From positions 35,872 to 99,871 of the forward strand of contig JAUXTT010000039.1 of the NCBI GenBank assembly GCA_030684395.1: a DNA stretch of 64,000 nucleotides. The letters run 5' to 3'. The notes under the pieces are model-generated. The model made no database searches and was not told the DNA's origin. It saw nothing but the letters and a program-made list of their open reading frames with translations. Source of the stretch: Bacteroidota bacterium. Its GTDB lineage: Bacteria; Bacteroidota; Bacteroidia; B-17B0; Aurantibacillaceae. Of the stretch, positions 25,053 to 34,325 are shown piece by piece; the stretch's first letter is position 1, and the number at the start of each line of letters is the position of its first letter. The position numbers and the translations under genes were made by a program.

Positions 25053-26254
25053 TGAAGATTCTCTTTGTTGCAATTGCAGATATGGGTTTAAAGGGTGTTT
25101 TTGCCAAAATCACCGCTACTATAGATGCATTACAAAATTCAGGAGCTCAGGTACACGGACTTATTGTTTCAAGTGATAAACAATCGGAAGTTAAACACGG
25201 CAGTATTGACATTATAGGGTTTTCGAAAAACAAGAAAACAATTTTTCAGGAAATAGAGTCATTTATCAATGCAAATTATCAGGAATGCCCCCTTATCTAT
25301 TTCAGGTACCCGCTGGCAGATAAGTACCTGTTGGAATTTGTAAAGAAATATGGAAGTAGAATTGTTTTTGAACACAATACGATTGAAGAGAATGAATTGC
25401 AACTTTATTTTAAATATTATAAACTGAAAGATTTCTTGTACAATCTGAGGCATTTTAATTTCTCTGATTTACTGATGAATTACAGGCTTCTTTTAAACGA
25501 AAGAAAATATGGTAGTAAGGTGCTTCACTTAACAAAAGCCGGGATTGGTGTTACTGCTGAGATTTCTGAGTATGAAAATAAAAGGGCAGGGAAGATGTAT
25601 TGTAATCAGGTAATCGGAAATGCAGTACTCTCAAATTTGACTCCGAAGATTAAGAATAATATAGAAAAAATAGAAAATAAACTTACATGTATTTTCATCG
25701 CGGGGCATGCAAATAACTGGCATGGAATTGATAGGGCAATTTGTGGCATTAAAAATTATAAAGGCAAAGTCAAAATCAGAATAATTTATGTGGGAACAAT
25801 TTTGCATACTGTGAAAGAGATGGTTAAATCACTTGATTTAGCCGGAAGTATTGACTTTGTTGGAATTTGTGACAGGGAACAGATCGAACAATTAATTCTG
25901 AAATCAGATATTGGAATTTCAACACTCGCTTTACACCGAATACCCTTGGTTCAGGGAAGTGTTTTGAAAACAAGGGAATATTTGCTCCATGGTTTGCCAA
26001 TATTAATCGGATATGAAGATCAGGAAGTTGAACGGGATGAATTATTGAGCAAGTATTTGGTTAAAGTAAAAGCAAATGATGAAGCAATTGATTTTGAAAA
26101 AGTAATTAATGCGCTTAACGAAATATCTCTTTCAGGTATTACTCCCGCTCAAATTAGCCGAAAGTCGTGCGAAGAATTTGGAATTAAAGCCAAAGCAGCG
26201 GAGTTGAAAAGAATTTTCGAGAAAATAAATAATGCAGATGATATTAAAATATAA
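25052..26254 (+). CDS. Glycosyltransferase, GT-B fold (GT4-like)
   Basis: 400 residues. An N-terminal Rossmann half (MKILFVAIADMGLKGV, FEHNTIEEN) and a C-terminal nucleotide-sugar half with FIAGHANNWHGID, a VGTILHT strand and GISTLALHRIPLVQGSVLKTREYLLHGLP. The terminal acidic signature of GT4 enzymes is diverged. It probably adds one sugar of the repeat unit on the cytoplasmic face. Translationally coupled to the amidotransferase by a 1-base overlap. Confidence 0.8.
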   Translation: MKILFVAIADMGLKGVFAKITATIDALQNSGAQVHGLIVSSDKQSEVKHGSIDIIGFSKNKKTIFQEIESFINANYQECPLIYFRYPLADKYLLEFVKKYGSRIVFEHNTIEENELQLYFKYYKLKDFLYNLRHFNFSDLLMNYRLLLNERKYGSKVLHLTKAGIGVTAEISEYENKRAGKMYCNQVIGNAVLSNLTPKIKNNIEKIENKLTCIFIAGHANNWHGIDRAICGIKNYKGKVKIRIIYVGTILHTVKEMVKSLDLAGSIDFVGICDREQIEQLILKSDIGISTLALHRIPLVQGSVLKTREYLLHGLPILIGYEDQEVERDELLSKYLVKVKANDEAIDFEKVINALNEISLSGITPAQISRKSCEEFGIKAKAAELKRIFEKINNADDIKI

Positions 26255-26291
26255 ACAGAGTATATAAATATAAGCCCTGTTTATCATTACA

Positions 26292-27443
26292 ATGAAAAAA
26301 AAAGTGGTACATATTATAAATGATCTGAGAATGGGAGGAGTTAGCTCAGTGCTTTATAGTTTGGTAAAAGACCACAAGAATAGTACCTATAGTTACGAAA
26401 TCCTTAATTTGTCGGGAATACAAGAACCCGAAATGCTCAAATTATTTGAATCAACCGGAATTGCGATGCATTGTTTAAATTACCAGTTCGAGGATGGTTA
26501 TGGTTTAAAGGACCAATTTAAAAAAGCATTCCTGATTAGAAAGTACATGAAGAAGAATCAGGGAATAGTAGATTTTATCGCAAACCTCAAAGCTGATGTA
26601 CTGCATTTTCATACTTTACCAAGAGAATTAATGCTGGGAAGAATTGCTGCAAAAAAAGCGAAGTGCGAACTTGTATTTACCGATCATTCCATGCGTATTA
26701 GCTCCAATGAAATTAAAAAAATAAGCAAATTATTGATAAGGTACCCATTCAGGGAATTTTATAGAAACTATAACGTAATAGCGGTGAGTGATTCAGTAAA
26801 GAAATACCTGGATGACCAAAAGATCAGCTCCGTATTAAGAAGTTTGAAGGTTATTAATAACAAGATCCCTGATGTTTCTTTTCGAATTAAATATACATCT
26901 AAAGTCAATTTGAATTTTGTTTATGTGTCTAGGATTTCATTGGTAAAAGGACATAAAGATCTCATCCAAGCCTGGTCTTTGTTGCCCGAGATGAATCTTA
27001 CGTTACATATTGTAGGGCCTGATGAAATGAACGGTTCGATCCAGAAGCTTGCCAAGTCATTGACCTGTAAAAATAAAATCGTTTTTACCGGCCCTCTCAC
27101 TAATGTAGGCGAATTCCTTACCGGCATGGACGCAGGTGTTTTTCCCTCTCACAGAGAAGGCTTGCCTGTGGCATTACTTGAAATGATGCAGGTTGGGCTT
27201 CCCTGTGTTGTTTCAGATATTGATGAAATTAAAAATATTGTTTCTGATCAAAAGAATTGTTTGCAATTTAAATGCGGTGACTCAGAATCACTGGCGGAAC
27301 AGATTATAAAACTGGCAAAAAGCGAGAAATTGCGGGAAAGAATAGGAATTTCAGCTGCCAAGTTAGTTCAAAACCAATACTCTCAACGGAGCCTTAGTTT
27401 AAGGGAAGAATATGAATTAACCTATAATGCCATTCTTAATTAG
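26292..27443 (+). CDS. Glycosyltransferase family 4 protein
   Basis: 383 residues, GT-B. The N-terminus has the GGVSSVLYSL acceptor-side loop; the C-terminal half has FVYVSRISLVKGHKDLIQAW, LHIVGPDE, and the donor-binding GVFPSHREGLPVALLEMMQ with the E-x7-E pattern. These are clear GT4 hallmarks for a retaining transferase using a nucleotide sugar. It begins 37 bp after the previous gene and is followed by a 101-bp gap, the longest within the operon, where a weak internal promoter is possible. Confidence 0.9.
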   Translation: MKKKVVHIINDLRMGGVSSVLYSLVKDHKNSTYSYEILNLSGIQEPEMLKLFESTGIAMHCLNYQFEDGYGLKDQFKKAFLIRKYMKKNQGIVDFIANLKADVLHFHTLPRELMLGRIAAKKAKCELVFTDHSMRISSNEIKKISKLLIRYPFREFYRNYNVIAVSDSVKKYLDDQKISSVLRSLKVINNKIPDVSFRIKYTSKVNLNFVYVSRISLVKGHKDLIQAWSLLPEMNLTLHIVGPDEMNGSIQKLAKSLTCKNKIVFTGPLTNVGEFLTGMDAGVFPSHREGLPVALLEMMQVGLPCVVSDIDEIKNIVSDQKNCLQFKCGDSESLAEQIIKLAKSEKLRERIGISAAKLVQNQYSQRSLSLREEYELTYNAILN

Positions 27444-27544
27444 AATGGTATGAGCCAACTTGGTTCTGTGTTTTTTGATTAAATTAATTTTCTTAACTTT
27501 AAGTCTTAAATTATAAAAGGAGCCTGAATTGGGTTCAATACCTT

Positions 27545-28450
27545 ATGGATTGTCTTTTCTGTTTTAGTGAATCCCGGATATATTCTAAATTACCTGTAAA
27601 TAGATTTAATAATAAGTCATTTAATTTTTGTTCATGCAATTCCTGTGGCTTGTTGTTTATTGATCCTATTCCATCAGAGGATGATTTGGCTTTAATGTAT
27701 CCGCCTTCATATCAACAAGGTGTTTCTAAACAGTTGGATAATTTGGATTTTGAACAGCCGGGATTAAGACATTCCTATGGAAGAATAATGCCTATATTAA
27801 AATCCAGGGGAACTTCTGCAAAAGTGGTGGATTTTGGATGCGGGAATGGAAAATTTGTTTGGAATGCTGTCAATAATAATGTGAATATCGAGGGAGTTGA
27901 GTTTTTTGAAGAACAGGTTAATCACTTAAGAAAAAATATTCCTGAAACAAAATTTTATACTGTAAAGGAGTTTATTGAAAGTGAAGAAAAGTATGATATT
28001 ATATTTCTGAGTAATGTAGTTGAACATTTCACTAACCCTAAAAAGGAACTTCAACAATTGATGGTGAAATTAAGTGATGGCGGTTTATTGGTGGCTGAAG
28101 GGCCACTCGAAATGAACCGGAGTTTTGTGAATTACTGTAAATGGAAGTATTTTAAGTTAAGGAAATTTTTTTCATCATCATATCATACGGCTTTTGCTCC
28201 CGTGCATATATTTTATTCCAATTATCAAAACCAATTGAACTTATTTGAATCAATTGGATTGAGCAAAGTGGAATATCAGACCAAAGAAAATGCGTGGCCA
28301 TATCCGGCCGGATTAGCGGAAATAAAATCTCCCGGGGCTGTTGTAAAATATGTAATTGCAATGTTGAGTAAAATGGCGGGAAGTTTTATGTCGCATTACG
28401 GAAACACATTTATCTATGTCGGACAAAAGGGTGAAAATTATGGAAAATAA
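27545..28450 (+). CDS. SAM-dependent methyltransferase with N-terminal zinc ribbon
   Basis: 301 residues. An N-terminal CxxC...CxxC ribbon (MDCLFC and CSCNSCGLLF) is followed by a class I methyltransferase fold with motif I VVDFGCGNGKFVW and a later IIFLSNVVEHFTNP. This zinc-ribbon type is frequent in sugar-modifying C- or O-methyltransferases of glycan loci. The target sugar is unknown. Its end overlaps the next gene by 11 bp. Confidence 0.85.
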   Translation: MDCLFCFSESRIYSKLPVNRFNNKSFNFCSCNSCGLLFIDPIPSEDDLALMYPPSYQQGVSKQLDNLDFEQPGLRHSYGRIMPILKSRGTSAKVVDFGCGNGKFVWNAVNNNVNIEGVEFFEEQVNHLRKNIPETKFYTVKEFIESEEKYDIIFLSNVVEHFTNPKKELQQLMVKLSDGGLLVAEGPLEMNRSFVNYCKWKYFKLRKFFSSSYHTAFAPVHIFYSNYQNQLNLFESIGLSKVEYQTKENAWPYPAGLAEIKSPGAVVKYVIAMLSKMAGSFMSHYGNTFIYVGQKGENYGK

Positions 28451-29522
28451 GGTAGCCTTTGTTCAGGGAAGGCCTTGTGCTCATGAGATGCACCAAAAAT
28501 TTGCATTAAGTGTAAATTCTGATTTTTATTTTGTTGATTTCAGAATGCGTTGGCAAGATCAGCACAGATCAATTTTTTATAGAGTAATGAGTTGGTTTGT
28601 ATGTGCAATTACATTTCCGAACTTAAAAAAATACAATATTTTTTATATCGACAATCTTCATTTTATGCCGGTTATTATGAAGGTATTAAGATTGAAGAGA
28701 AAGAAGCAAAAAATCGTTGCCCATTTGGGAAGCCACACCCTTTACTTTATTTATTCCCATAGGTTTTCAAGGCTTACGGAAAAGTTGCATATCATGGCCC
28801 TAAGAAAATACGACGCACTTATTTGCGAAGGATTAATGGCTGAAGACCTGGTTAAAAAGATATTGGGCGAGGGAACACCTAAGTTGTACACAGTTATTAA
28901 TGGGATCCCGCAAGGGCATTTTCCTAAAAATGAAATCAATGCGAATAAACTCTCTTCTAACACCATTTTATTTGCCGGGCACGGACCGGGAAATGAAAGG
29001 ATGTGGTATAAAGGGTTGGATTTGATGATAAAGGCTTTTGATAAAGCAAAGAAAAGTAAAAAGGAACTGGAATTTGTTATTGTTGGTGATTGGGATCCTG
29101 AAATACAAAAAAGATTATTGCAAAGTGTTGCGATAGATTCAGCCAATTCTATCCGGTTTGTGGGTGCAGCAAATAACCTTGAAAATTATTTTGAACAAGC
29201 CGCCCTCTATTTGCATTGTGCAAGGGGCGAAGCTTATGGATTAACAGTATTGATAGCAATGGCTTATGGGCTGCCGGTTATTGTTTCAGAATGGACTGGA
29301 GCAAAAGAAGTGGTAGCCCAGGTTGATAAATCATTTATTGTTGAATTAAGTGAAGACAAAATAGCAGATCAAATTATTAATTATTTTAATTTGCCTTTAG
29401 AAAAAAAGCAAACCATAGGACAAAGAAACAGGGTTGTGGGAAAATCCTACACTGAGGAAAGGGCCGTGAAAGATTTTGAGAATAAATTCAGAAAAATGCA
29501 AAGTGACTTTAACCTGATTTGA
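28440..29522 (+). CDS. Glycosyltransferase family 4 protein
   Basis: 360 residues from the ATG at 28440; an in-frame ATG at 28416 exists, but MENKVAFVQGRPCAHEMHQ fits a GT-B start better. GT-B features: VAHLGSHTLYF, TVINGIPQGHFP, ILFAGHGPG, and the donor site LHCARGEAYGLTVLIAMAYGLPVI. It overlaps the methyltransferase by 11 bp, and its stop overlaps the next start (TGATG). Confidence 0.88.
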   Translation: MENKVAFVQGRPCAHEMHQKFALSVNSDFYFVDFRMRWQDQHRSIFYRVMSWFVCAITFPNLKKYNIFYIDNLHFMPVIMKVLRLKRKKQKIVAHLGSHTLYFIYSHRFSRLTEKLHIMALRKYDALICEGLMAEDLVKKILGEGTPKLYTVINGIPQGHFPKNEINANKLSSNTILFAGHGPGNERMWYKGLDLMIKAFDKAKKSKKELEFVIVGDWDPEIQKRLLQSVAIDSANSIRFVGAANNLENYFEQAALYLHCARGEAYGLTVLIAMAYGLPVIVSEWTGAKEVVAQVDKSFIVELSEDKIADQIINYFNLPLEKKQTIGQRNRVVGKSYTEERAVKDFENKFRKMQSDFNLI

Positions 29523-30655
29523 TGAAAGTTTTATTTTATTATCCTTCTAATAAACGTACAATTGCTTTTAATTCAGTAATGAAGGAATTAAAAGCGAGAG
29601 GATATGATATGTATTTGTTAACTACCTGCGAAGAAGGAGTATTCCATGAAGATTGCAGGAGCCTTGGGATAAAAGTGTTTAGCAATTCAATTAAAAATTC
29701 TTCATCTCTATTTTATTATCTGAGACAAATTCTTTTTTTGATAAGATTCTGTAAAAAAAACCAAATTGAAGTCGTGTTGTCGAATCTACAACATACTAAT
29801 TTTATTGCGGTTTTCGCGCAGTATTTTATTAAATCAAAGGTTGTTATATACAGGCATCATTTCAATTACATAAACCTGCTGACAGATGAATTATCTCACC
29901 GGAAAAAAAACAGGAACGAATCGTTTTTTGATAAAGTAATAAACCGAAGGGCAAAAAAGATTGTTGTACCTTCCCTTTCGGTAAAGGAAGGAATGGTAAA
30001 GTATGAGCATGCGAACCCGGAAAAGATATTTATTATGCAGTATTTATACGATTTTTCGATGTATAACAAACCTGACCTGAAAAAAGCGGTGGAGTTGAAA
30101 GAAAAGTACAGAGCAAAATTGATCATCCTGATGTGTGCGAGACTTATAAAATTAAAAGGGCACGATCAGGTTTTCAGGGCGGTTAATAAAATTATAAAAG
30201 AGCAAAATGCGGATATAAAAATGTTGGTGTTGGACGAAGGTCCACAAAAAACTGAATTGGAAGAATTTATTGTAAAGAATCAGCTTCAGAGTCATATATT
30301 TATGTTGGGATATTGTAACGATATAGTAAGTATTATGGCAGCTTGCGATTTAATGATTCACCCTTCCCTAACTGAAGCTAGTAATTCGGCTGTAAAAGAA
30401 ATGGCTTTGCAGGGCAAAACAAGTGTTGTGTGCAATGGTGTTGGAGATTTTAGTGATTACTTTATTAATAGGGAGAATGGTTTTTTAATTGACCCGAATA
30501 ACGCGGAAAGCGAAATTTTTGAAATTATTGCTGATGTTTACCAAAACAAAGCGGTATTGTCCGAAATGGGAGCTAAATTAAGAAATACGGTAACAGAAAG
30601 ATTTGGAGTTACAGATTTGAATGTAAATAAATATATAGAGAGCTTTAAAAATTAA
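29522..30655 (+). CDS. Glycosyltransferase family 4 protein
   Basis: 377 residues from the ATG at 29522 (TGATG coupling with the previous gene). GT-B core: VLFYYPSNKRTIAFNSVMKE at the N-terminus, LIILMCARLIKLKGHDQVF, MLGYCNDIV, and the donor motif MIHPSLTEASNSAVKEMAL. In the acidic site TEASNSAVKE carries the E-x7-E pattern. Acceptor unknown. Confidence 0.88.
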   Translation: MKVLFYYPSNKRTIAFNSVMKELKARGYDMYLLTTCEEGVFHEDCRSLGIKVFSNSIKNSSSLFYYLRQILFLIRFCKKNQIEVVLSNLQHTNFIAVFAQYFIKSKVVIYRHHFNYINLLTDELSHRKKNRNESFFDKVINRRAKKIVVPSLSVKEGMVKYEHANPEKIFIMQYLYDFSMYNKPDLKKAVELKEKYRAKLIILMCARLIKLKGHDQVFRAVNKIIKEQNADIKMLVLDEGPQKTELEEFIVKNQLQSHIFMLGYCNDIVSIMAACDLMIHPSLTEASNSAVKEMALQGKTSVVCNGVGDFSDYFINRENGFLIDPNNAESEIFEIIADVYQNKAVLSEMGAKLRNTVTERFGVTDLNVNKYIESFKN

Positions 30656-30667
30656 TAATTCAGAAGT

Positions 30668-31420
30668 ATGTCATCAGAAAGACAATTGGATGATACAAAT
30701 AACCCGTGGTGGGGTGAGCATATCCATAGATATGAGGAGGCTTCCAGAATTATTGGAACAGAGAACCGTGTAATATTGGATATTGCCTGCGGAACAGGGT
30801 TTGGGTCAAACTATCTGGCGGGGATTGGCCATACCGTTGTAGGTGCGGATATTTCTAAAGATGCGATTGACGAGTGCAATAATAAATATCATTCAGACAG
30901 ATTAGTTTATAAAGTAATTGATGGCTTGAATATTCCTTATGAAAATGAGCATTTTGATGTAGTGGTTTCATTCGAAACAATCGAACATACAACCGAATTC
31001 AAAAAGATGTTGCAGGAATTTAAACGGGTTATTAAGCAGAATGGGATGGTAATTATATCAACCCCAAATATTCTCATAAACAGCCCGAAAGGAGTTATTG
31101 TAAATCCATACCATACACAGGAATGGACTTATAAGCAGTTAGAGCAAATACTTAAAGATGTATTTAATGAAGTTAAAATAGTTGGCCAAAAATATTCAAG
31201 ATATCAGGGAGTGAGTAAATTCAATTACAAGCTTGGTAATATGCTGGAACAACTTATGTATAGGAGAGGCGTAAGAAAATTGCCAATTTCTTTTCAGGAC
31301 AGAGTAATGAAAATGACAATACAAAAGCCAATGTATCCTACCAAAGAAGATTTTTGCATGGTAAGTGATGTTGAGTCAATTTCCCAGTGTAAAACCTTTT
31401 TTGCCATCTGCCGGAAATAA
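30668..31420 (+). CDS. Class I SAM-dependent methyltransferase
   Basis: 250 residues, Methyltransf_11-like: motif I ILDIACGTGFGSNYLA, acidic VVGADIS, and VVVSFETIEHT. It probably methylates a sugar or the chain terminus of the glycan. Its stop overlaps the next start by one base (TAATG). Confidence 0.87.
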   Translation: MSSERQLDDTNNPWWGEHIHRYEEASRIIGTENRVILDIACGTGFGSNYLAGIGHTVVGADISKDAIDECNNKYHSDRLVYKVIDGLNIPYENEHFDVVVSFETIEHTTEFKKMLQEFKRVIKQNGMVIISTPNILINSPKGVIVNPYHTQEWTYKQLEQILKDVFNEVKIVGQKYSRYQGVSKFNYKLGNMLEQLMYRRGVRKLPISFQDRVMKMTIQKPMYPTKEDFCMVSDVESISQCKTFFAICRK

Positions 31421-32286
31421 TGAAACCTAAGGTAACTATTATTATACCTTGCTTTAATGCCGGGTTATATATTGAAGAAACGTTATCTTCCGTTTTAAGA
31501 CAGCGGGGTGCTGAAATTGAGGTTAAAATTATAGATGATGGAAGCACCGATAACACAGCTGAAAGAATTCAGTCTTTCAAAGACCCGAGAATTTCATATA
31601 TGTTTCAAGAAAATTGTGGTGTTTCTGCCAGTAGAAATAGAGGATTGGAAGTTGCAACAGGTGAATTTGTGATTTTTTTCGACGCAGACGATATTATGCC
31701 CGAAAATTTTATCTCTACAAGATCTGTAAAACTGGAACTTAACGCTGCTATTGATTTTGTTTGCGGGACAGTGAGAAAATTTGATGCTGCTGGTATAAGC
31801 CCTGAACTTTTTCAGGGACCTGCTTCTGATGAATTGGTAGACCAAATTTTATTATATCATCCAAAAGTAATTACTTGCCCTTCAAATTTTATGTTCAGAA
31901 ATTCATTTTTGAAAAAGCACTCTCTTAAATTTGAAGAGAGATTAAGTAGTACTGCCGACCGTTATTTTATACTATTATGTAATCGCTATGGAAGGTTGGC
32001 TTTTTACCCCGATGTAGTACCATTGCATTATCGTGTTAACAATAAGAGTATGTCAAATTTATTGAATTTGTCATTGGTCCGTGATAATGAAGAATACTAT
32101 AATCTTTTGAAAAACACTAGTTTAATACCTCAGAGAATTAGAAATATTTCTTTATTTTTAGGCAATTATATCCTATTTGGTGCGAACTGGAAAATTGGTA
32201 AAAAGGTGAGAGCAATCAGATTTGCAATCAGTAGTTTTTTCAGAAACCCATTAAAGTTTATTAGTAAAGTTAGTAATTTGTATTGA
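31420..32286 (+). CDS. Glycosyltransferase family 2 protein
   Basis: 288 residues, GT-A fold: KVTIIIPCFNAGLYIEETL, the IDDGSTDNT nucleotide motif, ENCGVSASRNRGLEVATG, and the metal-binding FFDADD. An inverting transferase using a nucleotide sugar. The 3' part is basic and may contact the membrane. It is followed after 1 bp by the transglutaminase-like gene. Confidence 0.92.
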   Translation: MKPKVTIIIPCFNAGLYIEETLSSVLRQRGAEIEVKIIDDGSTDNTAERIQSFKDPRISYMFQENCGVSASRNRGLEVATGEFVIFFDADDIMPENFISTRSVKLELNAAIDFVCGTVRKFDAAGISPELFQGPASDELVDQILLYHPKVITCPSNFMFRNSFLKKHSLKFEERLSSTADRYFILLCNRYGRLAFYPDVVPLHYRVNNKSMSNLLNLSLVRDNEEYYNLLKNTSLIPQRIRNISLFLGNYILFGANWKIGKKVRAIRFAISSFFRNPLKFISKVSNLY

Positions 32287-32287
32287 A

Positions 32288-33109
32288 GTGATAAGGTTTT
32301 TGAAAGGTAGAAGAACTATTATATATTTGACTTTGGCAATCGGTTTTGCAATTCCTATGTTTTTCCGATCAACAGGTATTGAGGATCGGTATTCTGATAA
32401 CTCCGAGCAATTTAATCCCAAACTTTGCCATATTAATTCTATTGAAACATCTTTAGAATACATCGACAAAAAGATTGGGAAAACTAACAGCAATGATTTT
32501 GATACGCTTCAGTTCATTAAAGAAACAAGTAAATTTACCAAAGAACGATTTTTTCATGGTTTAGCACGGTACAAATTTTCTGAAAACTGGATAGCCTATG
32601 TTGGTTCTAAGTTTCTTTGGGATCATATGTCTGCTATGGTTGACCCAAATGATATATTGAAAAATTGTGGTGGATTATGTAGTCAACAAACTATTGTTTT
32701 TATGGAACTCCTTAAGAAAAGAGGGATCAAGGTAAGAACTGTTGGATTAGGATACAAGGAAGGACCGGGTCATTTTTTATGTGAAGTGCATTATGAAAAT
32801 GCATGGCACTTGCATGATGTGACCCTTGAACCGCAATGGAGTAAAATAACAACCGACCATCAAAGTATGGAATATTATAAAACCAATAAAGATTCTCTTT
32901 ATATTACATACGAGTCCAGGCTATCAAGAGGCAGTTTTAATAAAATAATGGAGAAGATTGAGTATGGGCAAGTGAATGAATTTCCTGCAAAAAACATGTT
33001 GTTATTTCATAGAGCAACAAAAACACTAACATATGGTTTACCTGTTATTTTTGGTATATTAAGTTTTGCTTCCTACAGAAAAAGAAAATTACAGGCTAAA
33101 GAAAATTAG
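32288..33109 (+). CDS. Membrane-anchored transglutaminase-like protein
   Basis: 273 residues from a GTG start. There is one N-terminal hydrophobic helix (IIYLTLAIGFAIPMFF), a soluble domain, and one C-terminal helix (TYGLPVIFGILSFASY) with a basic tail. The domain carries a Cys-His-Asp arrangement of the transglutaminase-like/papain-like superfamily: GGLCSQQT (Cys), GHFLCEVHY (His), WHLHDVTLEPQW (Asp). Orientation predicts a periplasmic active site. It is last in the glycan operon, 1 bp after a glycosyltransferase, which suggests a role in glycan or glycopeptide handling at the membrane. The exact function is unknown. Confidence 0.72.
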   Translation: MIRFLKGRRTIIYLTLAIGFAIPMFFRSTGIEDRYSDNSEQFNPKLCHINSIETSLEYIDKKIGKTNSNDFDTLQFIKETSKFTKERFFHGLARYKFSENWIAYVGSKFLWDHMSAMVDPNDILKNCGGLCSQQTIVFMELLKKRGIKVRTVGLGYKEGPGHFLCEVHYENAWHLHDVTLEPQWSKITTDHQSMEYYKTNKDSLYITYESRLSRGSFNKIMEKIEYGQVNEFPAKNMLLFHRATKTLTYGLPVIFGILSFASYRKRKLQAKEN

Positions 33110-33180
33110 TATCCCTGTCGAAATTGACGAACTTATTCCGTTACCCCATTTAACAATATTGCCCTCATAAAAGGAATATG

Positions 33181-34299
33181 CTATCCCGACATTGTACTTT
33201 TACTTTCAATAACGGTATAATTACTTTTTAATTTTAATATGGGAGATTCAAAAAAAGTATATAAAACATAGGCAATTCCAACAGTTGCAACTGTAACAAC
33301 AGAATATACAAGAATATAGTTTTTAACTTCCTGATGATCAAAATGGAACAGTTTAGAAATGTAAAAAATTAAAAGCGGGTGAATTACATAAATGCCAAAG
33401 GATATTTTTCCCAAAAAATCAAACAATTTATTTTCCAGATTAATCAAACGATTCTTTTTTTCTATTTGGCCAATTATCAGCACAACAGTTACCAATGAAA
33501 TGAATTCATTGTCCAAAACAGAAATCAGATGAAATTTATTTACTGCAACTAATAATATAATAGTCCATGCAATTAGTTGCGTTATTTTTTGATTGAGAAG
33601 CTTCATGAACAGCTTGTTTTTTTTGAAGTAAAGTAGCCCGCCTATTGCTCCAATGATCATGCATTGAAAGCGTGTGACATGAATGAATGTGTATAATAGT
33701 TCGAGCTTAGGAATTTTTGAGGATAAAAGATAAACTATAATTTTCACGAGAATCAGTATAATGCAGAGAATCATGGCTGATGTAAGGAAGTTAGATGAAC
33801 GTTTTAGGAAATTAGGCCAAAATAGATAGAATTGCTCTTCCACTCCTAACGACCAATAGTGCCCCAGAAACTCGATAGCATTCCCAAAAACAAAGGGTAC
33901 ATTGGCAGAAAGTAGCACATAATATGCAATAGAAGAATTTTCGAACTCTATGTTGAAGGCTAATAGTGTTAGAATTACAATAACTAAATACAAAAAGTAA
34001 AGCGGCCAAATTCTTAAAATTCGCCTGATATAAAATTTCCTGATTTGTATTGGTTGCTTCTCATTTTCTTTTGTTAATAGAAAGGTGATCAGAAAACCAC
34101 TTATTGCAAAAAAAATAGACACGCCGAACCCAGCCAGCAGCGTAGCTTTAGGAGAGCCATCCGGGTATTTTCCGAAAACAAACGAATCCAGCCCGAAATA
34201 TTTTAACCCTAATGTAGTATGGGCAAACAAAACAGAAAGTGCTGCAATCGCTCTTAAACCATTAAGTCCCGGAAAATAAATCGACTTTGATGAATGCAC
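33181..34299 (-). CDS. Acyltransferase 3 family membrane protein (OafA/YrhL-like)
   Basis: 372 residues with about ten hydrophobic helices. N-terminal GLNGLRAIAALSVLFAHT with the conserved Arg and His, and YWSLGVEEQFYLFWP, are diagnostic of acyltransferase-3 proteins that move acyl groups to sugars across the inner membrane. It has no SGNH tail. It probably O-acetylates the surface polysaccharide. It is 26 bp downstream of the polytopic protein gene on the same strand and convergent with the main operon. Confidence 0.92.
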   Translation of the reverse strand: MHSSKSIYFPGLNGLRAIAALSVLFAHTTLGLKYFGLDSFVFGKYPDGSPKATLLAGFGVSIFFAISGFLITFLLTKENEKQPIQIRKFYIRRILRIWPLYFLYLVIVILTLLAFNIEFENSSIAYYVLLSANVPFVFGNAIEFLGHYWSLGVEEQFYLFWPNFLKRSSNFLTSAMILCIILILVKIIVYLLSSKIPKLELLYTFIHVTRFQCMIIGAIGGLLYFKKNKLFMKLLNQKITQLIAWTIILLVAVNKFHLISVLDNEFISLVTVVLIIGQIEKKNRLINLENKLFDFLGKISFGIYVIHPLLIFYISKLFHFDHQEVKNYILVYSVVTVATVGIAYVLYTFFESPILKLKSNYTVIESKSTMSG

Positions 34300-34325
34300 T
34301 CCTGAATATTTTTTGTTTTAATAAT

